The position numbers and the translations under genes are program-made. The notes beneath the pieces were generated by a model. That model saw only the letters and a list, made by a program, of their open reading frames with translations, did not search any database and was not told where the DNA came from. DNA of 53,645 bases from the NCBI GenBank assembly GCA_030655145.1, contig JAURWD010000174.1, positions 1 through 53,645 of the forward strand. Reading direction: 5' to 3'. Origin of the DNA: Ferruginibacter sp. Its GTDB lineage: Bacteria; Bacteroidota; Bacteroidia; Chitinophagales; Chitinophagaceae. Below, in pieces: positions 44,452 through 53,645 of the stretch; the first letter of the stretch is position 1; the number at the start of each line of letters is the position of its first letter.

Positions 44452-45435
44452 TTAACTGGCAAGAATCTTTACGATTTTCATCCACTCTTCGCTGATACGT
44501 TGTTTCTTTTTTACAGCTTCATTAAGTGGGGTAAAATGCATGCGGTTGTTGACCATCCCGACAAACACATTGAACTTTCCTTCCATCAGGCATTCAACGG
44601 CAGAATAACCCATGCGACTTGCGATCAGGCGATCGAAACAACTTGGTGAACCACCACGCTGGATATGGCCGAGGATACACACGCGAACTTCCTGGATCGG
44701 TAGTCTTTCTTTGATAACTTTTGCGACATAATCAGCGCCACCAAATTCGTCACCTTCCGCCACCACGATGAGGTTAACCAATTTGTTCCTTCTTTCTTTT
44801 TCTCCCAATTGTTTGATGATCTCTTCGATGTCTGTCTTGCGTTCGGGGATCAAAATATTTTCGGCACCGGTTGCAATACCACTGTGCAGGGCAATGTACC
44901 CCGCATCGCGGCCCATCACTTCAATGATGAATAAGCGGTCATGCGCATCCGCGGTATCGCGTATTTTATCAATCGCTTCAACAGCAGTATTTACTGCGGT
45001 ATCAAAACCGATGGTGAAATCTGTTCCGGCAATATCTTTATCGATTGTTCCGGGTAATCCAATGCAGGGAATATCATATTCATTGCTGAAGGTTTGAGCT
45101 CCACGGAAACTTCCATCACCTCCAATTACAACAAGCCCGTTAATGCCGAGCGCTGTTAAATTATCATAAGCTCTTTTTCTTCCTTCAGGCGTAAAAAAAT
45201 CTTTACAACGCGATGTTTTTAAAATGGTGCCACCACGTTGAATGATGTTCGCCACACTGCGGCTTTCCATTTTGAAAATGTCATTTTCAACCATGCCGGT
45301 ATAACCACGCATGATGCCATAAACCTCTAAACCATGAAAGATCCCGGTTCTAACCACCGCCCGTATACTAGCGTTCATACCGGGTGCGTCTCCGCCTGAA
45401 GTCAATACACCAATCTTAGTTACTCGTTTTTTCAT
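44452..45435 (-). CDS. pfkA: 6-phosphofructokinase
   Basis: A 327-aa ATP-dependent phosphofructokinase: IGVLTSGGDAPGMNASIRA, GGDGSFRGA, GTIDKDIAGTDFTIGFDTA (substrate and catalytic Asp) and ILGHIQRGGSP. The length is standard. It phosphorylates fructose 6-phosphate. A divergent gene, prolyl oligopeptidase, starts 206 bases away. Confidence 0.95.
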   Translation of the reverse strand: MKKRVTKIGVLTSGGDAPGMNASIRAVVRTGIFHGLEVYGIMRGYTGMVENDIFKMESRSVANIIQRGGTILKTSRCKDFFTPEGRKRAYDNLTALGINGLVVIGGDGSFRGAQTFSNEYDIPCIGLPGTIDKDIAGTDFTIGFDTAVNTAVEAIDKIRDTADAHDRLFIIEVMGRDAGYIALHSGIATGAENILIPERKTDIEEIIKQLGEKERRNKLVNLIVVAEGDEFGGADYVAKVIKERLPIQEVRVCILGHIQRGGSPSCFDRLIASRMGYSAVECLMEGKFNVFVGMVNNRMHFTPLNEAVKKKQRISEEWMKIVKILAS

Positions 45436-45641
45436 ATCTAATGAAAACAGTTAAATATTAAATTTTATTTAAGGATACCTTTCATTTGGTGCGGATCCCA
45501 AGTGATAACTATACCTCAGGGTTTGAAAGACGTCAAAAATACACATTTAATGTTAATCACTTCAACCTTCTTGATTATTCGTTCGTGAAATACTTATTAT
45601 TGTAAATTACACGCTCAATAATTTACTAAAGAACGCTAAAT

Positions 45642-47780
45642 ATGCTTCAATTAAAAAAAACATTTTCTCTTATGGTGGCAGGTTCCTTGTTACTCGCTGG
45701 GAACGTTACGGGCCAGTTAAAATATCCCGGCACTGCAAAAATCAACCACACGGATGAATATTTTGGAACGAAGGTAGAAGACCCGTATCACTGGCTGGAA
45801 GATGATAAAAGTGAAGCGACTAAAGGCTGGGTCACGGAGCAAAATAAAGTAACGCAGGCATATCTTTCCCAGATACCTTATCGTAAAGATTTCCAGGCTG
45901 CGATTGAAAAAGTTTTTAATTATCCAAAATACTCTGCACCTTCTAAAAAAGGAGATTGGTTTTATTATTATAAAAACGACGGCCTGCAAAACCAAAGTGT
46001 TTTGTATCGCCAGAAAGGTCTTGACGGACAACCGGAAGTAGTGATCGATCCAAACGCGTTAAGCCCGGATGGTACTACCCGGTTAACACTTTTCAACCTC
46101 AATAAAACAGGTGAGTACGCGGTGGTTGGTTTAAGTAAAGGTGGAAGTGATTGGCAGACTTACCAGGTGCGGGACATGAAGACCGGGGCCAACCTGAAAG
46201 ATGAATTGAGCTGGGTAAAAGTGAGTGGTGCTGCCTGGAAAGGAGATGGCTTTTATTACAGCCGTTATCCTGCACCTGAAAAGGGCGCGAGTGACCTGAG
46301 TGCAAAAAATGAAAACCACCAGGTTTACTTCCATAAAGTGGGTACGTCACAGGCAGAAGACAAACTTGTTTATGAAAACAAAGAGCATGTTCAACGTTTT
46401 AATACCGCGTCAACAAGTGAAGATGAACGCTTCCTGTTTTTATATATAAGTGACAGGGGTAAAGGCCTCGAAGGAAATGCCATTATGTACAAAGACCTCG
46501 CAGGAAACGGCGACGCTGATTTTAAACCGCTGGTGAAAGACATCACGAACGACAACTTCTATGTAATTGAAAATACCCCGACAAAATTTTTATTACAGAC
46601 AAATGCGGGCGCACCAAATAGTAAGGTCATTGCCGTAGACATCGCCAACCCTGATATCACTAAGGCCACAACTATCATTGCCGAAAAACCGGAACCATTG
46701 CAGGGAGCAAATACTGCAGGTGGTAAGTTGTTTGTAGATTACCTGAAAGATGTAAGCACACGTACCTATGTATATGACCTGGATGGAAAAATGATTAAAG
46801 AGGTGGTATATCCATCGATTGGAAATGGAGGTGGACTGGGTGGCTACCGCGATGACAAATTTGTGTTTTATGTTTTTACTTCATTTACGGTTCCACCTAC
46901 GATCTATAAATATGACATCGCTTCAGGACAAAGCACCATTTTCCGCAAACCAGAAGTAAGTTTTAACCCGGCTGATTACGAAACGAAGCAGGTGTTTTAT
47001 CCATCGAAAGATGGCACCAAGGTGCCTATGTTCGTCATTCATAAAAAAGGCATAAAACTGGATGGATCAAATGTGACGTTGTTGTATGGATACGGCGGTT
47101 TTAATGTGAACCTGGAGCCGGCCTTTAGCGCAACCTTATTGCCTTTCCTGAATGCTGGTGGCGTGTATGCGCAGGCAAATTTGCGTGGTGGTGGCGAGTA
47201 CGGCGAGAAATGGCACAAGGCAGGGATGCAGCTGAACAAGCAAAATGTGTTTGATGATTTTATCGCGGCAGGTGAATACCTGGTGGCGCAAAAATATACT
47301 ACCAGCGAACGGATGGCTATGCGGGGTGGAAGCAATGGCGGTTTGTTGGTTGGTGCAGTGATGAATCAACGCCCTGAGTTATTCAAGGTTGCGATTCCAC
47401 AGGTTGGTGTAATGGATATGTTGCGGTTTCACAAATTCACCATTGGGTGGAACTGGATTGCAGATTATGGCAGCAGTGAAAAGGATGAAGCAAATTTCAA
47501 AAACCTGTACGCCTATTCTCCGCTGCACAATATAAAAGATGGGCTAAGTTATCCGGCCACACTTGTTACAACTGCAGATCACGATGATCGTGTGGTACCG
47601 GCTCACTCTTTTAAGTACATGGCGACTTTGCAGGAAAAATATAAGGGCAATAACCCCGTGTTGATCCGTATTGATACAAACAGCGGTCACGGAGCGAGCA
47701 ACACAAAGAAGAACATCGAAACATTGGCCGACATTTATTCTTTTATCTTTTATAACATGGGCGTAAAGCCAACTCTCTGA
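45642..47780 (+). CDS. Prolyl oligopeptidase (S9A)
   Basis: A 712-aa secreted enzyme with a signal peptide (MLQLKKTFSLMVAGSLLLAG), an S9 propeller (about 30-440) and the peptidase domain. The catalytic Ser564 is in GGSNGG, the acid in ADHDDRVVP (648/649) and His683 in NSGHGAS. It cleaves after proline in short peptides. The stop TGA overlaps the next start (TGATG), so the RfbD-like gene is translationally coupled. Confidence 0.93.
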   Translation: MLQLKKTFSLMVAGSLLLAGNVTGQLKYPGTAKINHTDEYFGTKVEDPYHWLEDDKSEATKGWVTEQNKVTQAYLSQIPYRKDFQAAIEKVFNYPKYSAPSKKGDWFYYYKNDGLQNQSVLYRQKGLDGQPEVVIDPNALSPDGTTRLTLFNLNKTGEYAVVGLSKGGSDWQTYQVRDMKTGANLKDELSWVKVSGAAWKGDGFYYSRYPAPEKGASDLSAKNENHQVYFHKVGTSQAEDKLVYENKEHVQRFNTASTSEDERFLFLYISDRGKGLEGNAIMYKDLAGNGDADFKPLVKDITNDNFYVIENTPTKFLLQTNAGAPNSKVIAVDIANPDITKATTIIAEKPEPLQGANTAGGKLFVDYLKDVSTRTYVYDLDGKMIKEVVYPSIGNGGGLGGYRDDKFVFYVFTSFTVPPTIYKYDIASGQSTIFRKPEVSFNPADYETKQVFYPSKDGTKVPMFVIHKKGIKLDGSNVTLLYGYGGFNVNLEPAFSATLLPFLNAGGVYAQANLRGGGEYGEKWHKAGMQLNKQNVFDDFIAAGEYLVAQKYTTSERMAMRGGSNGGLLVGAVMNQRPELFKVAIPQVGVMDMLRFHKFTIGWNWIADYGSSEKDEANFKNLYAYSPLHNIKDGLSYPATLVTTADHDDRVVPAHSFKYMATLQEKYKGNNPVLIRIDTNSGHGASNTKKNIETLADIYSFIFYNMGVKPTL

Positions 47781-48667
47781 TGAAAATTTTGATCACCGGT
47801 GCCAATGGATTTTTAGGGCAGCATTTGATAAAAAGGCTGCTAGACGAAACCACGCATCTTATTATAGCCACCGGAAAGGGTGAACAGCGCACTCCATTTC
47901 AAAGTACGAGCCTGGAATATGTTTCCCTCGACCTCTGCGATGGAGTGGCTGTACATCACCTTATGGACATGCTTCGTCCTGACCTGGTTGTGCATTGCGC
48001 TGCAATGACACAGGCCGACGAATGTGAGGTCAACGAGATCGATTGCTGGAACATAAATGTTACGGCTACCCGCTTTTTGCTGGATGCCGCGAAAAAAATA
48101 GGCGCCCGGTTTATCCTCCTGTCCACTGACTTTGTTTTTGACGGCGCCGCCGGACCTTACCGGGAATCCGACACCGCTAACCCGGTTAGCTATTATGGAA
48201 GTAGTAAAGTTGCTGCTGAAAAATCAGTCATGGAAAGTGGCCTTGACGCCGCCGTTGTACGTACCTGCCTCGTGTATGGTGATGTGGTAACCGGTACCCG
48301 AAATAACATTGTGACCTGGGTAAAAAATAATCTCCAGGACGGGAAGTCCATTAAGGTCGTAAGTGACCAGTGGCGCACGCCAACTTATGTGGAAGATCTT
48401 TCTGTCGGCATTCAATTGTTGATAGACAAAAAGGCTTCAGGGGTCTACCATATATCCGGTGAGGAATTACTGAGTCCTTACGATATGGCGATCGCGACGG
48501 CTGATCATCTTGGGCTCGACAAATCGCTGATTGAAAAAGTTGATGCATCTACCTTTTCGCAACCCGCAAAGCGCCCGGCCCGGACTGGTTTTGTGATCGA
48601 TAAGGCAAAAAACGAACTGGCATTTAAGCCTTTGAGCTTTAAGGAAGGACTGGCAAAGATGTTTTAA
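47780..48667 (+). CDS. RfbD-like dTDP-4-dehydrorhamnose reductase/NAD-dependent epimerase
   Basis: A 295-aa extended SDR: ITGANGFLGQHL at the start, then HCAAMTQADECEVNE, STDFVFDGAAGPYRESD and the catalytic YYGSSKVAAEKSV. The STDxVFDG motif is typical of the RmlD branch. No other rhamnose genes are nearby, and the coupling to a peptidase is unusual, so the true substrate may differ. Confidence 0.88.
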   Translation: MKILITGANGFLGQHLIKRLLDETTHLIIATGKGEQRTPFQSTSLEYVSLDLCDGVAVHHLMDMLRPDLVVHCAAMTQADECEVNEIDCWNINVTATRFLLDAAKKIGARFILLSTDFVFDGAAGPYRESDTANPVSYYGSSKVAAEKSVMESGLDAAVVRTCLVYGDVVTGTRNNIVTWVKNNLQDGKSIKVVSDQWRTPTYVEDLSVGIQLLIDKKASGVYHISGEELLSPYDMAIATADHLGLDKSLIEKVDASTFSQPAKRPARTGFVIDKAKNELAFKPLSFKEGLAKMF

Positions 48668-48687
48668 ATTAAACCGGCCTCCAAAGT

Positions 48688-50598
48688 CTACATCCGCTCC
48701 GGTACGCGAATCCCTAATAATTTCATTCCACTTTTTAACGTGTTAGCGGTCATAACAGCGAGGCGTAAACGCAGCGCTTTCTTTCCGGGTGTTTCAGCAT
48801 TTGAAACCGAATGTTCTGTATAGAATGAATTGAAAGTTTTAGCCACGTTGAACACATAGTTTGCAATCACGGACGGATCCTGTTCCACACAAGCCTGCCT
48901 GATTGCCGCTGGATATTGTTCCAACGTAATCAACACATTCTTTTCTAATTTCAACAGCTCTTCTTCCTTGCTGAAAGGGTCACTGATTCCTGAGCCAGTG
49001 ATTCCTTCCTTGCGCAGGATACTCCTGATCCTCGCATGGGTGTATTGCACAAACGGCCCCGTAAAGCCATGGAAGTCGATGCTTTCCTCGGGGTTAAAGA
49101 TCATCGTCTTTTTCGGGTCAACCCGCAGGAGGTAAAACTTCATCGCACCCAGGCCGAGAATGTCGTACAGGTCTTTCAGTTCGGCTTCATTGAAATCTTT
49201 CACCTTGCCCAATTCCTCGGTGTGGTGTTGGGCGGTGGCAACCATCTCCTCAACAATATCATCCGCATCTACCACTGTTCCCTCGCGGCTTTTCATCTTG
49301 CCCGTGGTCAATTCAACCATGCCGTAGCTGAGGTGCTTAATTTTATCCGCGTTCGGCATGCCGAGCTTTTGACAAATTAGCTGCAATACCTTCATGTGGT
49401 AATTCTGCTCGTTGCCAATCACGTAGATACTCTCGTCAATTTTGTATTGCTCATATTTTTGCAGGGCCAGGCCGATGTCCTGGGTAATATAAACCGAGGT
49501 GCCGTCTTTCCGCTGCACAATCTTTTCATCCAGTCCTTCTGCGGTCAGGTCGATCCAGGTGCTGCCATCCTCCTTCTTATAAAAAACTCCTTTTGCCAGA
49601 CCCTGCTGCACAATGTCTTTGCCGAGCAGGTAGGTATTGCTTTCATAATAAGTTTTGTCAAAATCGCTGCCGATCCTTTTGTAGGTTACGTCAAAGCCTT
49701 CGTACACCCAACCGTTCATCTGTTTCCAAAGGTCAATGACCTCTGGTTTTCCCTGCTCCCAGTCGAGGAGCATATCCTTGGCGGCACACATTACCGGGGT
49801 ACAATTTCTTGCGAGTTCCCGGATCTCGCCGTGGAGTTTGGTGATTTTGTCAGCGTCTTTTACCTCATCCAACTTTGTAAGGGCAACCAGTAATTTATCC
49901 AGCTTTGACAAATCCGCGCCGGCAAAATCTGTGAGGTCGCCGAGTTTGATCTTGTTGATCAACACCTGGCTTTCGGCTTTAAGGTCGTCTTCAAAACGAA
50001 CATAGTATTCGCCCACGAGGTGATCGCCCTTGGTGCCTGTTGATTGCGGCGTGGCTCCGTTACCGTATTTCTGCCAGGCGATCATGCTTTTACAAATGTG
50101 AATTCCGCGGTCATTTACGATGCAACTCTTTATAACTTCAAAACCGCTGGCCTTATAAATTTCAGCGACGCTCCAGCCAAGAAAATTGTTACGCAAATGG
50201 CCAAGGTGTAAGGGCTTGTTCGTGTTGGGAGATGAATATTCCACCATCACTTTTTTGCCGGTCGAAGCAGCGGTGCCGAAGTCGGCGTTCGCATAATTTT
50301 CTTCCAATAAGCTGGTCCAGAATTCATCTGCAATGGAGAGGTTTAAAAATCCTTTGATGATGTTAAACCCGGTAAAAAGTTGCGGATGATCTGCTATCAA
50401 TTTTTCACCGAGGCGGTTTCCAATTGCATCCGGTGATTGTTTCAAACTTTTCACCAGCGAAAAAAGTACAATGGTATAGTCGCCTTCAAACTCCGGCTTA
50501 GTTTCACTTACCTGGAAATCTTTTTCGGTAAATGTTTGATCAAATAAAAGGGAAAGGCTCTCCAGGACACGTTGTTGAATACTACTTACAATTGACAT
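48688..50598 (-). CDS. argS: Arginyl-tRNA synthetase
   Basis: A 636-aa class I synthetase. An Add1-type N-terminal domain (1-105) is followed by the HIGH-like motif HLGH at 131-134 in PNTNKPLHLGHLRNNF, the KMSK-like region GKMKSREGTVV, and the DALR anticodon-binding domain at the C-terminus (from about 510). ArgS enzymes often have an altered KMSK. Length and layout are standard. Confidence 0.95.
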   Translation of the reverse strand: MSIVSSIQQRVLESLSLLFDQTFTEKDFQVSETKPEFEGDYTIVLFSLVKSLKQSPDAIGNRLGEKLIADHPQLFTGFNIIKGFLNLSIADEFWTSLLEENYANADFGTAASTGKKVMVEYSSPNTNKPLHLGHLRNNFLGWSVAEIYKASGFEVIKSCIVNDRGIHICKSMIAWQKYGNGATPQSTGTKGDHLVGEYYVRFEDDLKAESQVLINKIKLGDLTDFAGADLSKLDKLLVALTKLDEVKDADKITKLHGEIRELARNCTPVMCAAKDMLLDWEQGKPEVIDLWKQMNGWVYEGFDVTYKRIGSDFDKTYYESNTYLLGKDIVQQGLAKGVFYKKEDGSTWIDLTAEGLDEKIVQRKDGTSVYITQDIGLALQKYEQYKIDESIYVIGNEQNYHMKVLQLICQKLGMPNADKIKHLSYGMVELTTGKMKSREGTVVDADDIVEEMVATAQHHTEELGKVKDFNEAELKDLYDILGLGAMKFYLLRVDPKKTMIFNPEESIDFHGFTGPFVQYTHARIRSILRKEGITGSGISDPFSKEEELLKLEKNVLITLEQYPAAIRQACVEQDPSVIANYVFNVAKTFNSFYTEHSVSNAETPGKKALRLRLAVMTANTLKSGMKLLGIRVPERM

Positions 50599-51029
50599 GC
50601 TGCAAAAATACCCTTAGTTGGTTTAAAAAAAAATTATGCGGGAAGCAGGCAGTTGTGATTTCAACTTGTTGATGAGCAATTTGGTTTGCAGTAGCCCTTA
50701 GGCGACTGATCGTTCTTTGGAAGGATGTGAATTAGAAATGAAACCTGGAAAGGTCCACCTCTTAGATTTGACCGCTCTCAGGTCACCGTTAGGAACATCT
50801 GTTTTGTTCATTGGGGCAAGTCAACATTTACCAATGATAATGATGTAGGGAAAACCCACTCATGCGAATGTTCATGCTCAATTTCCGCTTGGGCAGCCCC
50901 GTTTCCACGACTTCAAGTAGTAGTCCCGGGAGCCATAAAGTGCCTGGAAAAACCCGTCAGCTACGCTAATTCAGTATAGGAACGGAAATCTAAGAATCAA
51001 TTTGTAGCTTTGCACACTTTTTTAAAATT
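50599..51029. other. 431-bp gene-free stretch
   Basis: No credible reading frame (largest candidate 21 codons). It holds the divergent control regions of argS and the ABC-F gene. A -7 box at 51005-51012 is the only element I can name. Confidence 0.6.
51005..51012 (+). promoter_or_regulatory. -7 box of the ABC-F gene
   Basis: TAGCTTTG matches the Bacteroidota TAnnTTTG consensus, 17 bases before the ATG at 51030, which fits a short leader. A -33 TTG at the usual distance is not clear. Confidence 0.5.
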
Positions 51030-52655
51030 ATGATAAGTGTAAATAATGTGACCCTGGCCTATGGCAAAAGGGTTTTATTCGACGAGGTAAATATCGGTTT
51101 CACAAAGGGAAATTGCTACGGCGTTATTGGTGCAAATGGTGCCGGTAAATCCACCTTTATTAAAATTTTGAGTGGTGAGATCGAGCCCAATAAAGGTACC
51201 GTTGACATCACCCCGGGTGAACGTATGGCTACCCTGCGCCAGGACCAGTTTGGTTTTGACGAGGTAACCGTCCTGAATACGGTGATGATGGGCCACAAAA
51301 AAATGTGGGACCTGATGATCGCGAAAGATGCGATTTACATGAAGGAAGACTTTTCTGAAGCTGATGGTATGAAAGCAGGCGAGATGGAGCATGAGTTTGG
51401 CGAAATGGGGGGCTACACAGCCGAAAGCGACGCCGCCCAATTCTTAAACGAGCTGGGTGTAAAAGAAGACATGCACCAGATGTTGATGAAGGACGTAGCA
51501 GCCAACCTTAAAGTGCGGGTATTATTGGCACAGGCCTTATTTGGTAACCCAGACATACTGCTGCTCGATGAGCCGACGAATAACCTCGACGTGGAGACGA
51601 TCAGCTGGCTGGAGAACTTCCTGGCCGATTATCAAAACATCGTGTTGGTCGTAAGTCATGACCGTCACTTTTTAGATGCGGTATGTACGCATGTGGCCGA
51701 CGTTGATAAACAAAAGATCAAGATCTATACAGGTAACTATACTTTCTGGTACGAGAGCTCACAACTGGCTGCCCGCCAGGCTTCGGACAAGAATAAGAAG
51801 ATGGAGGACAAGAAGAAAGATCTCCTTGAGTTCATCGCCCGATTTAGTGCGAATGCTTCTAAATCGAAGCAGGCAACCTCTCGTAAAAAAGCGCTCGACA
51901 AACTCGTGTTTGAAGACATTACGCCAAGTAACCGTAAGTACCCGGGTATCATTTTCAAACCTGAAAGAGAAGTGGGTAACCAGATCTTGAATGTTGAGAA
52001 GTTAGCCAAATCCCTCGACGGTAAACCACTTTTCAGTAACATCAACTTTGATGTTGTTAAAGGTCAGAAGATCGCCTTTTTAAGTAAAAACCCACTCGCC
52101 GTAACAACGTTCTTCGAGATCATTAACGGAAGAGCCAAGGCTGATGCCGGTAAATACGAATGGGGAAGTACTATCACTTCCGCCTACCTGCCGAACGATA
52201 ATACCGAGTTTTTTACTGGTTCGCTCAACCTGATGGACTGGCTCCGCCAGTTTGTTCCGCCATATGTGAAAGACGTGGATGAAGATTTCTTACGCGGATT
52301 CCTCGGGAAGATGTTGTTCACCGGAGACGAGATCATGAAAAAAACCAATGTATTGAGTGGTGGTGAAAAAGTAAGGTGTATGGTCAGCAAAATGATGCTG
52401 CAAAACCCTAACCTCGTCATGTTGGATGAACCTACGAATCACCTTGATTTGGAAAGTATCACTGCCTTCAATGATGGCATGCTCACCTTCCCGGGTATTG
52501 TTTTGATGACTACCCATGATCACCAGTTTATGAATACCGTAGCGAACCGCATCATCGAGATCACACCAAAGGGTATGATCGACCGCCTGATGACCTACGA
52601 TGAATACCTGGAAGATGATCGCGTAAAGGCCTTAAAAGAAGAATTATATAGCTAA
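51030..52655 (+). CDS. ABC-F ATPase (YbiT/YkpA-like) with one degenerate site
   Basis: A 541-aa soluble protein with two ABC domains and a linker (about 240-300). Domain 1 has Walker A GANGAGKS at 34-41 and Walker B LLLDEP with its His210, but the signature is DVAANLK (155-161) rather than LSGGQ. Domain 2 has signature LSGGE at 442-446 and Walker B VMLDEP, but Walker A reads SKNPLAVTT (352-360). So one of the two composite ATP sites is intact and the other has lost both key elements. Related Bacteroidota and Firmicutes members show similar changes. ABC-F proteins act on ribosomes. Confidence 0.92.
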   Translation: MISVNNVTLAYGKRVLFDEVNIGFTKGNCYGVIGANGAGKSTFIKILSGEIEPNKGTVDITPGERMATLRQDQFGFDEVTVLNTVMMGHKKMWDLMIAKDAIYMKEDFSEADGMKAGEMEHEFGEMGGYTAESDAAQFLNELGVKEDMHQMLMKDVAANLKVRVLLAQALFGNPDILLLDEPTNNLDVETISWLENFLADYQNIVLVVSHDRHFLDAVCTHVADVDKQKIKIYTGNYTFWYESSQLAARQASDKNKKMEDKKKDLLEFIARFSANASKSKQATSRKKALDKLVFEDITPSNRKYPGIIFKPEREVGNQILNVEKLAKSLDGKPLFSNINFDVVKGQKIAFLSKNPLAVTTFFEIINGRAKADAGKYEWGSTITSAYLPNDNTEFFTGSLNLMDWLRQFVPPYVKDVDEDFLRGFLGKMLFTGDEIMKKTNVLSGGEKVRCMVSKMMLQNPNLVMLDEPTNHLDLESITAFNDGMLTFPGIVLMTTHDHQFMNTVANRIIEITPKGMIDRLMTYDEYLEDDRVKALKEELYS

Positions 52656-52680
52656 CCGGGCTTTAACTGAATAAATATTG

Positions 52681-52707
52681 AAATATCCTGCCATGGCAGG
52701 ATATTTT
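52681..52707 (+). terminator. Terminator of the ABC-F gene
   Basis: AAATATCCTGCC pairs with its complement at 52695-52706, a near-perfect palindrome, followed by TTTTGTT. It lies 26 bases after the stop codon. Confidence 0.82.
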
Positions 52708-52735
52708 GTTAAGTAAAAATATCTCACCGGGTTGT

Positions 52736-53218
52736 ATGCTTAAAAATGCAATCATAAAGTCAATCGATTTTTTTTACCCTTTGTTCCGAAGGGTGATGCC
52801 CCGACATACCTTTCGCTACGCGGCCTGCGGCGGGGCCAACGTATTCCTCGACATCTTCCTCTACTTTATCTTCTACAATTTTGTGCTTGATAAGCAGGTA
52901 TTGAACCTGGGGTTCATCGCGTTTCAACCCCATATTGCGGCCTTTCTACTGTCTTTTTTATTCACCTTTCCCATCGGTTTCCTGCTTTCCCGGCACATCG
53001 TCTGGACGGAATCGCTGGTACTTTGGCATGTCCAGCTATTCAGGTATTTCGTGGTCGTACTCATCAACCTCGTGCTTAACTATGTTTTCATTAAATTTTT
53101 TGTTGAATACCTCGGCATATATCCCACAATTTCTAAACTCATTACCACCGTCCTCGTCGTGATCTTCAGCTATCTCAGCCAAAAGCATTTTACATTCCGC
53201 GCAAAAAAAGCGCAATAA
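52736..53218 (+). CDS. GtrA-family membrane protein
   Basis: A 160-aa protein with four membrane helices, the GtrA pattern: FRYAACGGANVFLDIFLYF at the start, FLLSFLFTFPIGFLLSRHIVW in the middle and the end SYLSQKHFTFR. GtrA-like proteins help move lipid-linked sugars or act in teichoic or cell-wall glycan assembly. The Met at 52736 is preferred; a TTG at 52706 extends the frame but lies inside the terminator stem. Confidence 0.88.
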   Translation: MLKNAIIKSIDFFYPLFRRVMPRHTFRYAACGGANVFLDIFLYFIFYNFVLDKQVLNLGFIAFQPHIAAFLLSFLFTFPIGFLLSRHIVWTESLVLWHVQLFRYFVVVLINLVLNYVFIKFFVEYLGIYPTISKLITTVLVVIFSYLSQKHFTFRAKKAQ

Positions 53219-53252
53219 GTGTCACCCATCGATATTTAAAAAGGCGCACACC

Positions 53253-53280
53253 TGTCATTTTTTTGTAATCGGTAATGACA
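53253..53280. promoter_or_regulatory. Inverted repeat upstream of dnaK
   Basis: TGTCAT at 53253-53258 and ATGACA at 53275-53280, 16 bases apart. A related CTGACATTTTTTC word occurs near 53319. They lie about 65-90 bp before the sigma-54-like element, a usual place for activator sites, but could be chance. Confidence 0.4.
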
Positions 53281-53343
53281 TAAGAACCAACAACTCATGG
53301 GTCATACTCGCGGCTGTCTGACATTTTTTCACCTCTTTTCTTA

Positions 53344-53359
53344 TGGCACAATCATTGAA
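53344..53359 (+). promoter_or_regulatory. Sigma-54-like promoter before dnaK
   Basis: TGGCAC, AATCA, TTGAA: the same pattern and spacing as the element before the export operon. The start site would fall near 53371, 20 bases before the dnaK ATG. Confidence 0.5.
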
Positions 53360-53378
53360 TAACAACCACGAACAATAA

Positions 53379-53645
<267 letters not shown>

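Noticed and set aside
52706..52735. TTG start extending the GtrA gene by ten codons
   Set aside because: It would place the start codon in the terminator stem of the preceding gene; the ATG at 52736 is conventional.

Overview
The window reads as a piece of a Bacteroidota chromosome, most likely family Chitinophagaceae (inference). Supporting signs are the near-absence of Shine-Dalgarno sequences, TAnnTTTG-type -7 boxes before several genes, REC/PAS kinases and NtrC regulators typical of the group, a GH20 hexosaminidase, an S9 prolyl oligopeptidase, and pyruvate kinase and phosphofructokinase of the Bacteroidota type. No rRNA, tRNA, CRISPR array, transposase or phage gene was seen. Both ends cut genes: a type IB topoisomerase on the left and dnaK on the right.

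Region 1 (1-12.3 kb) is a stress and signalling block. It holds small stress-type proteins (YciF-like ferritin fold, a small lipoprotein, YtxH, a PPOX flavoprotein) and an HMA-like/AraC regulator. It also has a dense set of phosphorelay parts: two paralogous REC-PAS-histidine kinases in opposite orientation, a multi-PAS kinase, an NtrC-type activator and three stand-alone receiver proteins. One receiver is split by a frameshift in a run of ten A.

Region 2 (12.3-22.4 kb) is a tripartite export operon on the minus strand: HlyD-type adaptor, TolC-type channel, ABC ATPase, a small ORF, two MacB/FtsX-type permeases, an NtrC-type regulator and its kinase. It begins with a sigma-54-like promoter (TGGCAC-N5-TTGAA) and an 18-bp dyad upstream, which suggests control by an enhancer-binding protein, perhaps its own.

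Region 3 (22.4-33.2 kb) combines four glycosyltransferases of different types with a membrane 4Fe-4S protein, an FAD/NAD(P) reductase, a rhodanese lipoprotein, a DUF547 lipoprotein and the TIGR04282/TIGR04283 transferase pair. Several of these genes overlap or abut. It looks like a glycan or glycolipid pathway with a redox step. The radical-SAM enzyme usually found with the TIGR04282/04283 families is absent here, so this is my best candidate for an undescribed system.

Region 4 (33.2-53.6 kb) is mostly housekeeping and hydrolytic: RmuC, a cupin with an atypical SDR, a PI-PLC-type lipoprotein, GH20, a CocE/NonD hydrolase, an NTF2-like protein, pyk, pfkA, prolyl oligopeptidase, an RfbD-like reductase, argS, an ABC-F ATPase with one degenerate ATP site, GtrA and dnaK. 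The dnaK start is preceded by a second TGGCAC-N5-TTGAA element. A set of three hairpins ending in a terminator at about 36.4 kb has no gene to serve and may be a small RNA.
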